Of a stretch of DNA of 64,000 nucleotides, positions 25,701 through 36,036 are shown piece after piece. The stretch covers positions 8,184,001 to 8,248,000 of the forward strand of contig NC_003282.8 of NCBI RefSeq assembly GCF_000002985.6. Reading direction: 5' to 3'. The translations under genes and the position numbers were made by a program. Position 1 is the stretch's first letter. Each line of letters starts with the position of its first letter. The notes below the pieces were generated by a model. The model searched no databases, was not told where the DNA came from, and was given only the letters and a program-made list of their open reading frames with translations. The stretch comes from Caenorhabditis elegans (Eukaryota > Nematoda > Chromadorea > Rhabditida > Rhabditidae).

Positions 25701-28700
25701 ATTAACAACAACATTCATATTGACACCTTCGTAGAATGTGACCTCACCAACAAATTCTTCTCCATTTTTTGATTCGCGAGTTATTGCCATGTTTGGGTGC
25801 ATCTATAAATAAATCAGTTCTAACTTTCAGTAGAATAAATATGCACAAAATAAATTGATGTTCATTTTTCTATTCTTTTCACCAGCCAACGTACCCAATA
25901 AATATTTTTATAGGGACCCGATTTATACTGTGGAATCACATCAATCCGAATCGTCTTTGGGACCACTGCAACCGACGACTTTACACCCGACGAATCCTTC
26001 TTTCGATTCCCCTTCTTCGGTTTCGCAGATGAGGAGGACCAGCCCTTCCGCCACATTGGCTCCTCGTCTGCCGGCCTGGAACTTATCATGTTTGAGGGAA
26101 CCAAATTGTACATCTACTGTCATTTCAACATGTGAACCAATCAGGTAAGACTTTAAAAGTTTCTCAAATCAAAGTTAAACCTACTTCTATTCTCAATAAA
26201 TTTTCATGATAAAATATGTTTTTTTTAATTTCCTATAAAATCTATAAAATTTATTTAAAATTAATATTTACTTGGAGCATTTTTCAAATAAAATTAATCT
26301 CACCATCGTGTAGAAGGGTGATATCGACGCTCATCAAAATGAATCATCTGACGATGCCACGTGATCCCAATGTAATATTGGTTGTAATTAGAAATACATT
26401 AAATTTCGAAAATCAATTGACCCGTTGACCGGAATTTCAAATTCACGGGAACGTTTTTCCACGAATGTTTAAAATTTGAATTTACAAACTAAAAATATTA
26501 GGATTTTCACGCCTATTTTTCATGTTAGAATTGAAGCTGAAACAAAAATTTCAGAAAAAACATCAATATTGTAAATTAATTGTAGGTGCTCACATTGTCA
26601 GCAAGCAGCTTGTGGTGATGGATCTTGCATTCGATTTGATCAACTTTGCAATGGACAAATAGATTGCCAATCAGGAGAAGACGAAGATTACTGTAGAGCA
26701 AACTCATTTCGGTTGACCAATGGATCTGATACAAGTGGATACCTCGAGGTTCTGTTTCGATCAAGATGGGAACCAATTTGTGCGGATCATCTTAACGGAA
26801 AAATTTCAAATTCTATATGTGACGCTATGAGACTAGGGTGAGTGGATACAGGGAAAAATCTTGACTTATCAGATTATTCTGTGAACATATAGGAGTAAAA
26901 CGAGATCAACAACATACTTTTATTTCAGAAAATAACAAAAAGAAACAAAGTATTTAGGACTGTGAGCTTGAAGCTTGATCCGTTTCAGTACGCTCGAGCT
27001 GCCTGATCTTTCTGAGGTTCTCGTTCATCTGAAAATGTAGTTGTTGGTTTAGAACTTAATGTTCCTTACTAAATCCACAATAGACAAGTAGAAGAAATTT
27101 GAAACTTGCTCGTTTTTATGAACTATTATAAACTCCTACCTGATGAGTGGATGCCGCCATGTTAACACATGCTCTTGCCCATAAAGACTGCCCCTCCTCA
27201 TTAAACTTCTCTGCCATTGTGAGAAATTCACGATAGTCGACATCTCTGTCCTCTCTTTGGAGAATTTTGATATTCTCCTGAAATGGGAACATTTTTTACA
27301 TTATCAGTCCAGTTTGTTCAACACCTCACAAGTTTCTCTATCGAAAGGAACACCTCGTTCGTAATCGTACAAAAAGGTTTTTGCGAAGCCAAGTGGCGAC
27401 CACATGCCATCTCGTGTCAATTCCGGTCTCGACTTTGTTGGTTCACAAGTTGATCTCATGTTCTGATTGGAAGAAGAAGAAGATGAAGAGGTCGACGAGG
27501 AGTCAAGAAGAACTACGGTTGAAGCTTCTAAAAGTATACTGATTCAACTTAATTGGTGGTTGGAAAAAGCCAACCTTCAGCTTTTGTTGGACGACGCACT
27601 TCTTCCGGCTTTTCAAGTTTCACATCTTGGTTAACTGAAAAATTAACAATTTACATTTTTACTGTGCGTATGACTTAAAAACATACCTGTAAGATTTCCG
27701 GTGTGAGCGAAATCTTCTGGCTCTGTAAGTTTCACCTTTTGAGCCTGTAGACGATCATCATCTTCCGGTTTTTCCTCTTCCACACGTCTACGCTTTGGAT
27801 CAAATAATTTCGCGATTGATCTAGGCATTTTGATGGATTACCTGAAAATAAGTTTAACAATAGTAGGTTAAAACTAGATTTAAATAATGAACATTTTACA
27901 AAAAAAAACATAAAAAATGTTAAAATTGGAAAAACAACCAACACGTGGGAGTAAAATGATTGAAAACTTCTCCGAAACACCATTTCCAAGTTTTCTTGCA
28001 CAGAAATAGTCAAAAGTTGAAAGAAAAAAAATGAATAAATAAGAAAATAATGCTGAAAAAGTGAATAGAAAATAAAAAATATCAATTTTCGAAAATCCCA
28101 AAATATTGCGTCATCTTTTTCGCGAATCGCGCTTTACGCGTCCGTTACACATGCGTTGCGAAAAGCTATCGATATTAGCGGCAATTTGAATTTCGGAAGT
28201 GATTAATCTAATTTTTATTATGATTACTTGTAAGAAAGAAGCTCTAAAGCAATAACTGAAGTAAACGAGATTATGAGGCACAATTTGGATGCAATTTTTC
28301 GAAGAATTATTGTTTAAAAAAAGACTATATAACTTAAAATAAATCATTCAAACCTTGTTCATGTTACAATTTTATTTGAAATTTTATTTGAAAACTTTGA
28401 TTCAAGTTTTTAAAATATTCGTTTGACTAGGCAAGTTATTCTAGAGAGCATGGTTTCATACTGTCCACCAATGCCACGATTTCTTCTGGATATAATGTTA
28501 ACTGTGATGTTGACTGTTCTATCCGTCGATCATCTTCATGTACAAGGCATGCTAGAATATCTTGTATCTCACAGAATGGAATGTCTTCAGGTACAACGAT
28601 TTGAGTTGAAGCTCTTTAAATTATTTTTATTTAAGCTTCTCAATGTGGACTTCGTTACGTTGAAGTTAATGCTCGTGATGCTGCAAAATCTCGAATTGCC

Positions 28701-29666
28701 AGAGTTGTCGGAGGCTTTGAAACAGTTCCTGGTGCATTTCCCTGGACAGCTGCTTTGCGGAATAAAGCTGTAAGTAGATCGTTTGGTTCAGATGGAAATG
28801 TTTGATCATTTCAGACCAAAGCTCATCATTGTGGAGCATCGATTCTAGACAAGACACATTTGATCACAGCAGCCCATTGTTTCGAGTGAGTTACTTGTGC
28901 CAACATTTGCAGGTGTAAATAAGAAATTTACAGAGAAGACGAAAGAGTATCCTCGTATGAAGTTGTAGTTGGTGACTGGGATAACAATCAGACAGATGGA
29001 AATGAACAGATTTTTTATTTGCAGAGAATTCACTTTTATCCATTATATAAAGGTGCGCCTAGACAGAAGCGTCTTTTCCTTGCCTATTTACTCGCGCTTC
29101 TTACGCAGAGTAGCGTCCCCGTGGATTCAATATTTAAATTCTTTCCAAATTCCAGACATCTTCTCACATGATATTGCAATTCTTGAAATACCGTATCCTG
29201 GAATTGAATTCAATGAATATGCTCAGCCTATATGTCTTCCATCAAAAGATTTTGTGTACACGCCTGGAAGACAATGTGTTGTATCTGGATGGGGAAGTAT
29301 GGGATTGCGTATGTTTACAAAAAGATGCATTCGAAGCTCGCTTCGAAAATTTCAGGTTACGCGGAACGACTTCAAGCAGCTCTCATTCCAATTATAAATC
29401 GATTCGATTGTGTGAATTCATCCCAAATTTACTCATCAATGTCAAGATCAGCATTCTGTGCTGGATACCTGGAAGGTGGTATAGATTCTTGCCAAGGTGA
29501 TTCCGGTGGTCCATTTGCGTGTCGACGTGAAGATGGAGCATTTGTATTGGCTGGAGTTATCAGTTGGGGTGATGGTTGTGCACAAAAGAAACAACCGGGT
29601 ATTTATACAATGGTAGCACCATATCTTTCATGGATCAGTGCAATTATTAATGGCCAACCTGTTTGA
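22770..29666 (+). CDS. svh-1: Secreted mosaic trypsin-like protease with kringle, LDLa, PAN and SRCR domains (HGF/plasminogen-like)
   Basis: Sixteen exons join in frame (947 aa): 22770-22840, 23014-23255, 23336-23503, 23690-23766, 23912-24177, 24228-24540, 24798-24951, 24999-25125, 25914-26144, 26586-26837, 28436-28590, 28636-28769, 28815-28885, 28934-29052, 29156-29308 and 29356-29666. A hydrophobic signal peptide comes first, then a Cys-rich and C-type-lectin-like region (to about 220), kringle 222-297, LDLa 313-348, PAN/apple about 355-425, SRCR, LDLa about 551-588, SRCR, and a trypsin domain after Arg708 (R|VVGG). The triad is intact (His751, Asp799, Ser894) and Asp888 predicts cleavage after Lys/Arg. 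The only worm kringle protease I recall is SVH-1, the HGF/plasminogen-like factor for axon regeneration; that identity is inference. Exons 11 and 12 use weak AAG acceptors, and exon 9 is uncertain because it overlaps an antisense exon. Confidence 0.85.
25226..26113 (-). CDS. Unrecognised small protein, antisense within the protease gene
   Basis: Four exons, 26113-25895, 25802-25677, 25584-25477 and 25405-25226, join without phase change (210 aa). All introns have good worm borders (GTACGT...TTTATAG, GTGAGT...TTACAG, GTGAGA...TTTCAG). An acceptor (GACAG) lies three bases before the first ATG. The N terminus is Lys/Ser-rich (…KPKKGNRKK…). The middle is well ordered ([43 protein letters not shown]). 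A Ser/Ala/Thr low-complexity run follows, and the end is acidic (YDDDDTKFF). I recognise no family. A basic start and acidic end suggest a nuclear protein, but that is a guess. The first exon lies opposite protease exon 9; the others lie in the following protease intron. Confidence 0.78.
26954..27828 (-). CDS. Unrecognised small protein nested in a protease intron
   Basis: Five exons, 27828-27687, 27634-27575, 27527-27325, 27277-27140 and 27028-26954, join in frame (205 aa). A TTTTCAG acceptor 13 bases before the ATG supports the start. The N terminus is basic ([15 protein letters not shown]), resembling a nuclear localisation signal. A Ser run follows, then a more structured half ([40 protein letters not shown]) and a helical C terminus. 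No family is recognised. It lies wholly in the intron between protease exons 10 and 11, on the opposite strand, about 0.8 kb upstream of the other antisense gene. Exon 3 must use the donor after GAG; the nearer GTGAGG donor would create an in-frame stop. Confidence 0.78.
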
Positions 29667-29719
29667 ATTCAAACAAAAAAATGTGTAGCTCGGAAAATAC
29701 ATGAAAGATCTCTCTGAAT

Positions 29720-29725
29720 AATAAA
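29720..29725 (+). terminator. Polyadenylation signal for the secreted protease gene
   Basis: AATAAA lies 54 bases after the protease stop. The next gene, on the minus strand, ends only 240 bases beyond that stop, so the two 3' ends converge closely. Confidence 0.6.
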
Positions 29726-29904
29726 TATTTGAAAATTACAAGCCATGTGTGCCTCTCAAGAAAATCAGAAATGAACATAGTATGTATTTTCTATCACAAA
29801 TATTGTTCAAATACCATTTATCACAGGGATTCTGAGAAGTCATCACAATTGTTATGAATAAAATTAAAGATGGAAGGAAACAAAAAAGAGAAAAATGGTT
29901 AAAT

Positions 29905-32900
29905 TCAGTGAGCAGCACCATTTCCATTCTGAACACCATTGGCACCTCCACCAGCCCCTCGATTCATATATTGAGTATGTGGACGAGGTGTACGACTGTA
30001 TCCAGTGACGGGACGGATTCCTTCCTTGATTTCCATATCCTTCATTTTCCGTTTCAACACTGCTTTTTTCTCTTCGATCATCTTTTTCATCTTTTCTTCC
30101 AGTACTTTCTGTCCCTTTTTGGAGTCGCGGGAAAACTGAAAGTTTGAAAAAAATTAGTTGAAATTTTGATAAGAATGCGTAATAAACAAACCGCTGATTT
30201 CTTGCTGACAACCAAACTTCTTGTTTTCTTGTTTGTTCCAGTTGGTCTTGAGTATTTCAGAAGATATTGGTGACGTTCTTTTGGACTCAAAGAAAGCTCT
30301 AACATCAAAATTACTTGAGCTCTCTGAAAATAAAAAAATCTTAATTTAATAATGCAACAACGATTTAACCTGTCGTTTATACTCCAGTTGTGTCTGGAAG
30401 ATTGTTTCATATGTACGTGTCATCATGGCAATAAGCATATTAAACTGCATAATACTTACGAACAATTCGAAAAGAATGAATACAACCTGAAATCAATAAA
30501 ATTATAGAAACGTGGTAATGGGAACTGAAATTTTACGTGGTAAAATTTCAGTGGAGTAATGGGAAGTATGTTTGATATATCCTCTACGGATTTAAGTTAC
30601 CCAAATACCTTATTCAAATTTTTAAAAAGTCACAACTTCTGAAATACTGTCAAAAGTAGCTAGCATTTGTAAAACCCGGCTCAATTCTAAGATATATTCT
30701 AAAACAAACACTAGCAGCATTTAACTGGACCCCAATTTTGAGTTTTGAATCAAATTTCTCATGCACAAAGTTAACATTAATCTGAGCTGGCAACAACGAT
30801 TTAAGTGTAGAAAGGTTAACTTTCCAAAATTTGGAATTTTTGTATAGGAAAATTTTACCAAATCGGATTTTTATTTTTGTTCAAAAAAAAGTTGCATTTG
30901 CCAAAAACTCAATTATTTTTACACTTACTTTTCCAATCCAAACCATCGTATTGGCGGGACAAAGAGCAAGGTTACGGTAAAGTACTGTAAACTCTCCAAT
31001 TGTTAGAATAAATGTACGAACGAAAGCTTCAATGGGTGATTGCATTACATTCTCAAAGACTTCTGCGTTTTTCACAATCTGAAAAATTCGAAATAAAAGT
31101 GAAATATATAAAAATATAACTCATTAATTAACAAAGTTTCAAAGAATGATCTCACCGCGGTGTCATATGCACTGATTTGTCTTGTTAAATTAAATTTATT
31201 GTCCGAACCTTCCGATGCTTCTGATTGATCAGTGATCAGTTTTTTGATAACATTGGCTTCCCGTTCACAAGACAAAAAAATCAATGAAAAAGATTGGGAA
31301 AATCCCATCAAGAATATTCCGTAAATGAGCATAAACCGGAAAATGTCAGTGGCAATAATTGTATAAACCATCAAAACGAATGGTCCCACAAATCGAATAA
31401 CACGACAATAATAGAGATAGTGTACAGTTGTAAAGATCATGGTAACTGTGATGAGAACGTTGTCAACAACCAAAAGTACCGGACTTAAATCACATGCCAG
31501 ACGAGTTGGAATCATTGCGAGAACCAGAAAATATGTTAATTTGAACGTGATTTTAGCAGGGAAAGCAGTCTGGAAATTAGTGAATTGTATTTTTAGAAAT
31601 ACAGAAAATTGTAGTTTTATTTTCTGCCAGTCAGCTTACCAACACATTCCACCACTTTTTTCTTCCAATTCTCTTAATATCACGGAAATCAAGAAACACT
31701 TGAACACAAATTCCAATTACAACAAATAATTCAAAAACAAGACGGATCTGAAAAAGAAAATATGTGCCTACAGTATTTTGGAAAAACTAACGTATGAATT
31801 GGCAAATGGAATATCTGGATCCCAGTAGTTACGAAGATGACATTGGCTCAAAGGTTCCGCTGTAATTTGTTAATGATATTATATCGAATACAATGTGATT
31901 TCCCTATTAGTGCTGCATGTCATTGTTCAATCGATAATCGAAATATAGATTGTAAATTTTATTTTCGATCAATCAGCTTCCGTAAAAAATTATCGGTTCT
32001 AATCTTTTATCTTTTGGAAACTTATGTGGAAATTCAACATTTTATATGAAATATTGAGTACAAAGAAGGTAAGCTTGCTCGAGAATTGGTCGCAATACTT
32101 CTAACTCAATTTTAGCAATATAAATTAATTTCTTAAGCAACGTTCGCCAAATTCTGCACCAGTTTTAGCAAAGTTTATGTCGAATTGGGAAAAAATCAAT
32201 TTTCAATATTGCTAAAATATTCGGGGTAGTGGTGATAGAGTACTTACACCATTCAACCAATCCACGCGATGTTGCATTAATCACTGGTTTAACTTGTTGA
32301 AGAGTTGAGTTTTTTCCGTATCTTCCCGGAAATGGTTCCGAATATCGATTGATCCATCCTTCAGTTAACATTTCCGTTGAAAATCCAATTGGCCTCAATG
32401 TGAATGCAGTTACAAAACATATGTAGTACAATGTGAAGGCAGTGAATGACACAATCATACTGAAATTCAGATTATTAAGAAAATAATAAAACCGTACTTC
32501 CTAGTTGAGACGCTAAGTCAGTTCTAAATAAAACTTTCTAAAAGTTTTTAAATAATAGTTTGAAACAGTGTTTCACAATTAGTAATGATTGGGTAAAATA
32601 ATAAGTTTAATTAATTTTATAAAAAATTACACGCTAATTACCAATTTACTTACTTTCTTTTGGCAAATGCTTCCCATTTCGCTTCCAGCAATGTATCCAA
32701 TAGGCCATCCAAAAGTTCAAGATGCTCAACAGTTTGCTGAAAATGCTAAGTTTAACGGCTCCCAGTAAAATCGCCGCTTACCCCATAAACCACAAGTGAA
32801 AGTGCAGAAGCTTCATTCAATTCTCCAGTTGTTTCATTGATTGTATCGATCTTTGCCAGTGGGTAAGCTGTTGATGAAGCATCACCATAAGCCCATACAC

Positions 32901-35900
32901 TGTCTCCTTCCAATTCTAATATCTCGTCGAACATTTCCTTTTTTGCCAATTTCGCCGCAAGTGTTAACGGAGAAAGACTTTGTTTGTTAACAGTACGAAG
33001 ACTTGCTCCACATTCTAATGCTAGCTTGAACATTGCCATATTTTCATGAATGACACACATATGGAGAACAGAGTTTCCATTTGTATCTTGAGCATTTGGA
33101 TTTGCCTTGAAAGCAAGAAGAAGGCGAAATGATTCAGGTTGATTCAAACAGGCAGCAAATGACAATGGATATTCTCCAAGATACATGTTTCTGAATTTAG
33201 ATTTACATAGAAAGCATGTGAAAGCATACAACCAACTAAACAAAAATAAATTGACCTACCCTGTATAATTAGTTTTCAATGAAAGTTCAACATATTCATG
33301 TTCTAATGAATCAGTTCTTGATGCTTTTTGATCATCAGCACAGAAAAATGCTCCATAACATCTTGAATTAACATCGGCTCCCAATTTCAAAAACTTGTAA
33401 ACGAGTTTACAATCCGTATTAATAATTGCTTGATGAAGAGGTGATAATCCGTAAAAATCTTCGGAAATGTGAATATCATTCAACAATTTTGGATAATAAT
33501 CAAGAATCTTCAAGACAAGAGCATTATGAATATCCGATGCATGAAGAAGACAACATCCAATAATTGTTTCTCCCATTGATCCACGTTCTTCCAATTTCCA
33601 TGAAATTTCTCGATACTTACTTTCATTCCGCCCGCCTTTTCCACCTCCGTCCAGAAGTTTTAGTGCTTTTTTCAAATCTCCCACATTTTCTCCTTCCTGA
33701 TTGAAATCGTCTAATACATTTGGCCCACTTTTTCCTTTTCCTTTCTTTCGTGAGAATGCTCCAAGTCGTTCATTTCTTTCCTAAACAAAATTATTTTGGA
33801 TTTTTCCAATAAGTGACGTAACCCATTATAAAATTTTCATCCAATATCAAAACATGTCAAACACAACATTACAAAAAAAAAATTGAGAAACTTCTTTCGT
33901 TTTCAAGATTTCCTTTTGAGAACCTTATGTCCTTAAACTTAGATTTGGTTCCTTGAAAGAGGTAAGCTTTCGGAGCCAAAATTCTGAAAGCTAAATTCTA
34001 AGTTTTTGGGCGTAATACAAAATGTACCTTGTTCGTGGATTGTTGACAATTTATGTTTAATAAGTATCTGGAAACATTTTCAGGCAAATCCTACTTTTCC
34101 TGAAATTTCAGTTGAAACAGTTGTTTGTTTATTTAATCTAAATTTAAATTTAGCGGTTATTTTGTGTTTTGAGATCAATCGTATTACTATTAATAAGTAC
34201 CACTGTACAGGAAAATTGGGGGTTTTTAAATCACAATATACATTCACCCCAGGGGTGTGCGGCAAAACTCAAAATTTGCCGAGCTCGGCAAATTCGGCAA
34301 ATTTCTTTTTTCAATATTTGCCGAGCACGGCAAATTCGGCAATTTTGCCGCGCTCGGCAAATTCGGCAAATTTGCCGTGCCTAACAAACTCCGAAAAATT
34401 GGATACTATTTCATGCTTTTTGGAGCACCAAAACTACTGAAATCTGAACAAACATCTGGTTTCTGAATAAGTTCTGTGTAGTGTGTCTGTTTAAGCATCA
34501 AAATAACTCAATTTTGTGTGATTTCACTAAATTTTTGGCGAAGAATTCAATAGTTTTGGTCAGAATTGTACAGTCATATTTTTGATGTGTGCGGCAAATT
34601 TCAAAATTTGCCGAGCTCGGCAAATTCGGCAAATCTACTTTTTTCTAAACTTGCCGAGCTCGGCAAACGGCAAATTCGGCAAATTCGGCAAATTTGCCGC
34701 ACACCCCTGATTCACCCTTAAGGGAAGGCCTTACATCGTTATTTTCACTTCTAGTCACTTGCAGAAATTAATCAAAATTTTGAAAACCCCTGATTGTGAG
34801 GTGGTTAAAATGTAAAAGTTGTTCAAGTAGAGAATCATGTATATGTTTTTAAATGATCACATATTACAAAAACTTTTTTTTTCAGATTACCTTATTCCGC
34901 AATTTGACCAACTCAGTAACTGTCACGAGCTTTCCTTTTCCACCATTATACAAGAAATCTTTGACTTTTGTTTCCAAATAAGCGTCGATAAATGAAGTAT
35001 CACTACTTATAATGGCATATCTGAAAATGGAAATTTTCGCAAAAAAAAAACAGGTGATTTTTGTGAGAATTCGATGCATGTCATCGAGTACATAGACATT
35101 TCTTAGAATTTTCAGAACCAAAGGGCTCCAAAAAGATCCCTTTTTTAAAAAACATCACCATCATTTGCCGTTCCTTGTGACAAAACATGTCAAAAAGGAA
35201 ACCAGGAAAGTAATAAAATGTTCACAAAAACGATTATACGAACCTATAATTTTCATGTCTTTTCGTTTTAGTTCCGTCATTCAATTTTCAATTTTAAATG
35301 GATTTGTGGAATTATTAAAAACAGAAATTTGGTAAGAAAAAATTTCAATCGAACATTGAAATGATTGCACTTCACAAAAAGAAATAATTATTAGTTTTGG
35401 AAAATTAACAAACTTTTATGAAACTATTCATTAATTTTTTCAATGTTGATACTGTCAGAATATTTCTATTAAAGCTTTGAACTGATATAGTAACACTTAT
35501 AAAATATTTAAAACATACCTAATCTTTCAAAAAGTTTGAAATTCTGACAAGAAATTTATTGATATTTTTCATTCTGTTTATCAGGCAAAGCAGTTGCCAA
35601 AATTTAATTTGTATTACATGGAATGACGCATTTCGTAATACAATTCATGGAAACTCAATGGGGTTTCGTTTTTATATTTTACTTTTAATCAGAAGATAAA
35701 GTAACATTTGTTTGAGTTTTCGGCATATTTGAAGCAAAAAGAAAGGGTAAATGGAATGGTGGTTTTTATATAATTAGGTTCAGTTTACATTGAGTTCCAA
35801 AAAAAGCGGCAGTTTATTGATAAAGTGTCGAAACTCTAAGAAGAAATATTCAAATTTTGAACTATTGTTGTATACGTATTCATCAAGTGATTAGTTTAAC

Positions 35901-36036
35901 GTTTTTACCTGAGCCATGGAAGAAGTTCCCCACCGCCATGCATATCTACAAGTTGATAAATCTTCATATCCTCCCTCAATCTTCCCATTCCCACAAAGTT
36001 ATTCATGGAAGATTGGGTTGAAGATGAGGAACCCAT
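29905..36036 (-). CDS. ocr-2: TRPV cation channel OCR-2
   Basis: Thirteen exons join in frame (900 aa): 36036-35909, 35020-34891, 33780-33260, 33190-32782, 32736-32654, 32459-32248, 31859-31792, 31747-31640, 31569-31156, 31078-30929, 30486-30370, 30323-30192 and 30135-29905. Ankyrin repeats fill about 130-330 (GLSPLHQAI, GNSVLHMCVIHEN, SPLTLAAKLAKKE). Six membrane segments follow. The pore-helix segment includes FILTIGEF. S6 is VVFILFELFVSIMQFNMLIAMM, continuing into the TRP-box region, and the tail is Lys-rich. TRPV subunits act as tetramers; OCR-2 works with OSM-9 in sensory cilia for olfaction, nociception and osmosensation. The length agrees with the known protein as I recall it. The symbol is inferred from family, length and neighbour order. 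Intron 2 contains a hAT-like MITE, and intron 10 a small perfect hairpin. Confidence 0.93.
30515..30564. repeat. Perfect 13-bp hairpin flanked by direct repeats in an ocr-2 intron
   Basis: ACTGAAATTTTAC and its exact complement, separated by three bases (30524-30552), are bracketed by the direct repeat TAATGGGA on both sides. This could be a tiny palindromic insertion with a target duplication, or an RNA hairpin. Confidence 0.45.
34250..34709. mobile_element. hAT-like MITE, 460 bp, with an 8-bp target duplication
   Basis: The terminal inverted repeats are CAGGGGTGTGCGGCAAA at the left and its exact complement at the right. The element is flanked by the direct duplication ATTCACCC (34242-34249 and 34710-34717). 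CAGGG-type ends with 8-bp duplications are the mark of hAT transposons. The interior has no transposase frame. It is built of repeated GCCGAGCTCGGCAAATTCGGC units that would fold back on themselves. It lies in ocr-2 intron 2, opposite no exon. Confidence 0.85.

Noticed and set aside
27319..27330. Donor GTGAGG after ACTT in the nested 205-aa gene
   Set aside because: It would make TGA with the next exon. The GTGTTG donor five bases further keeps the frame.
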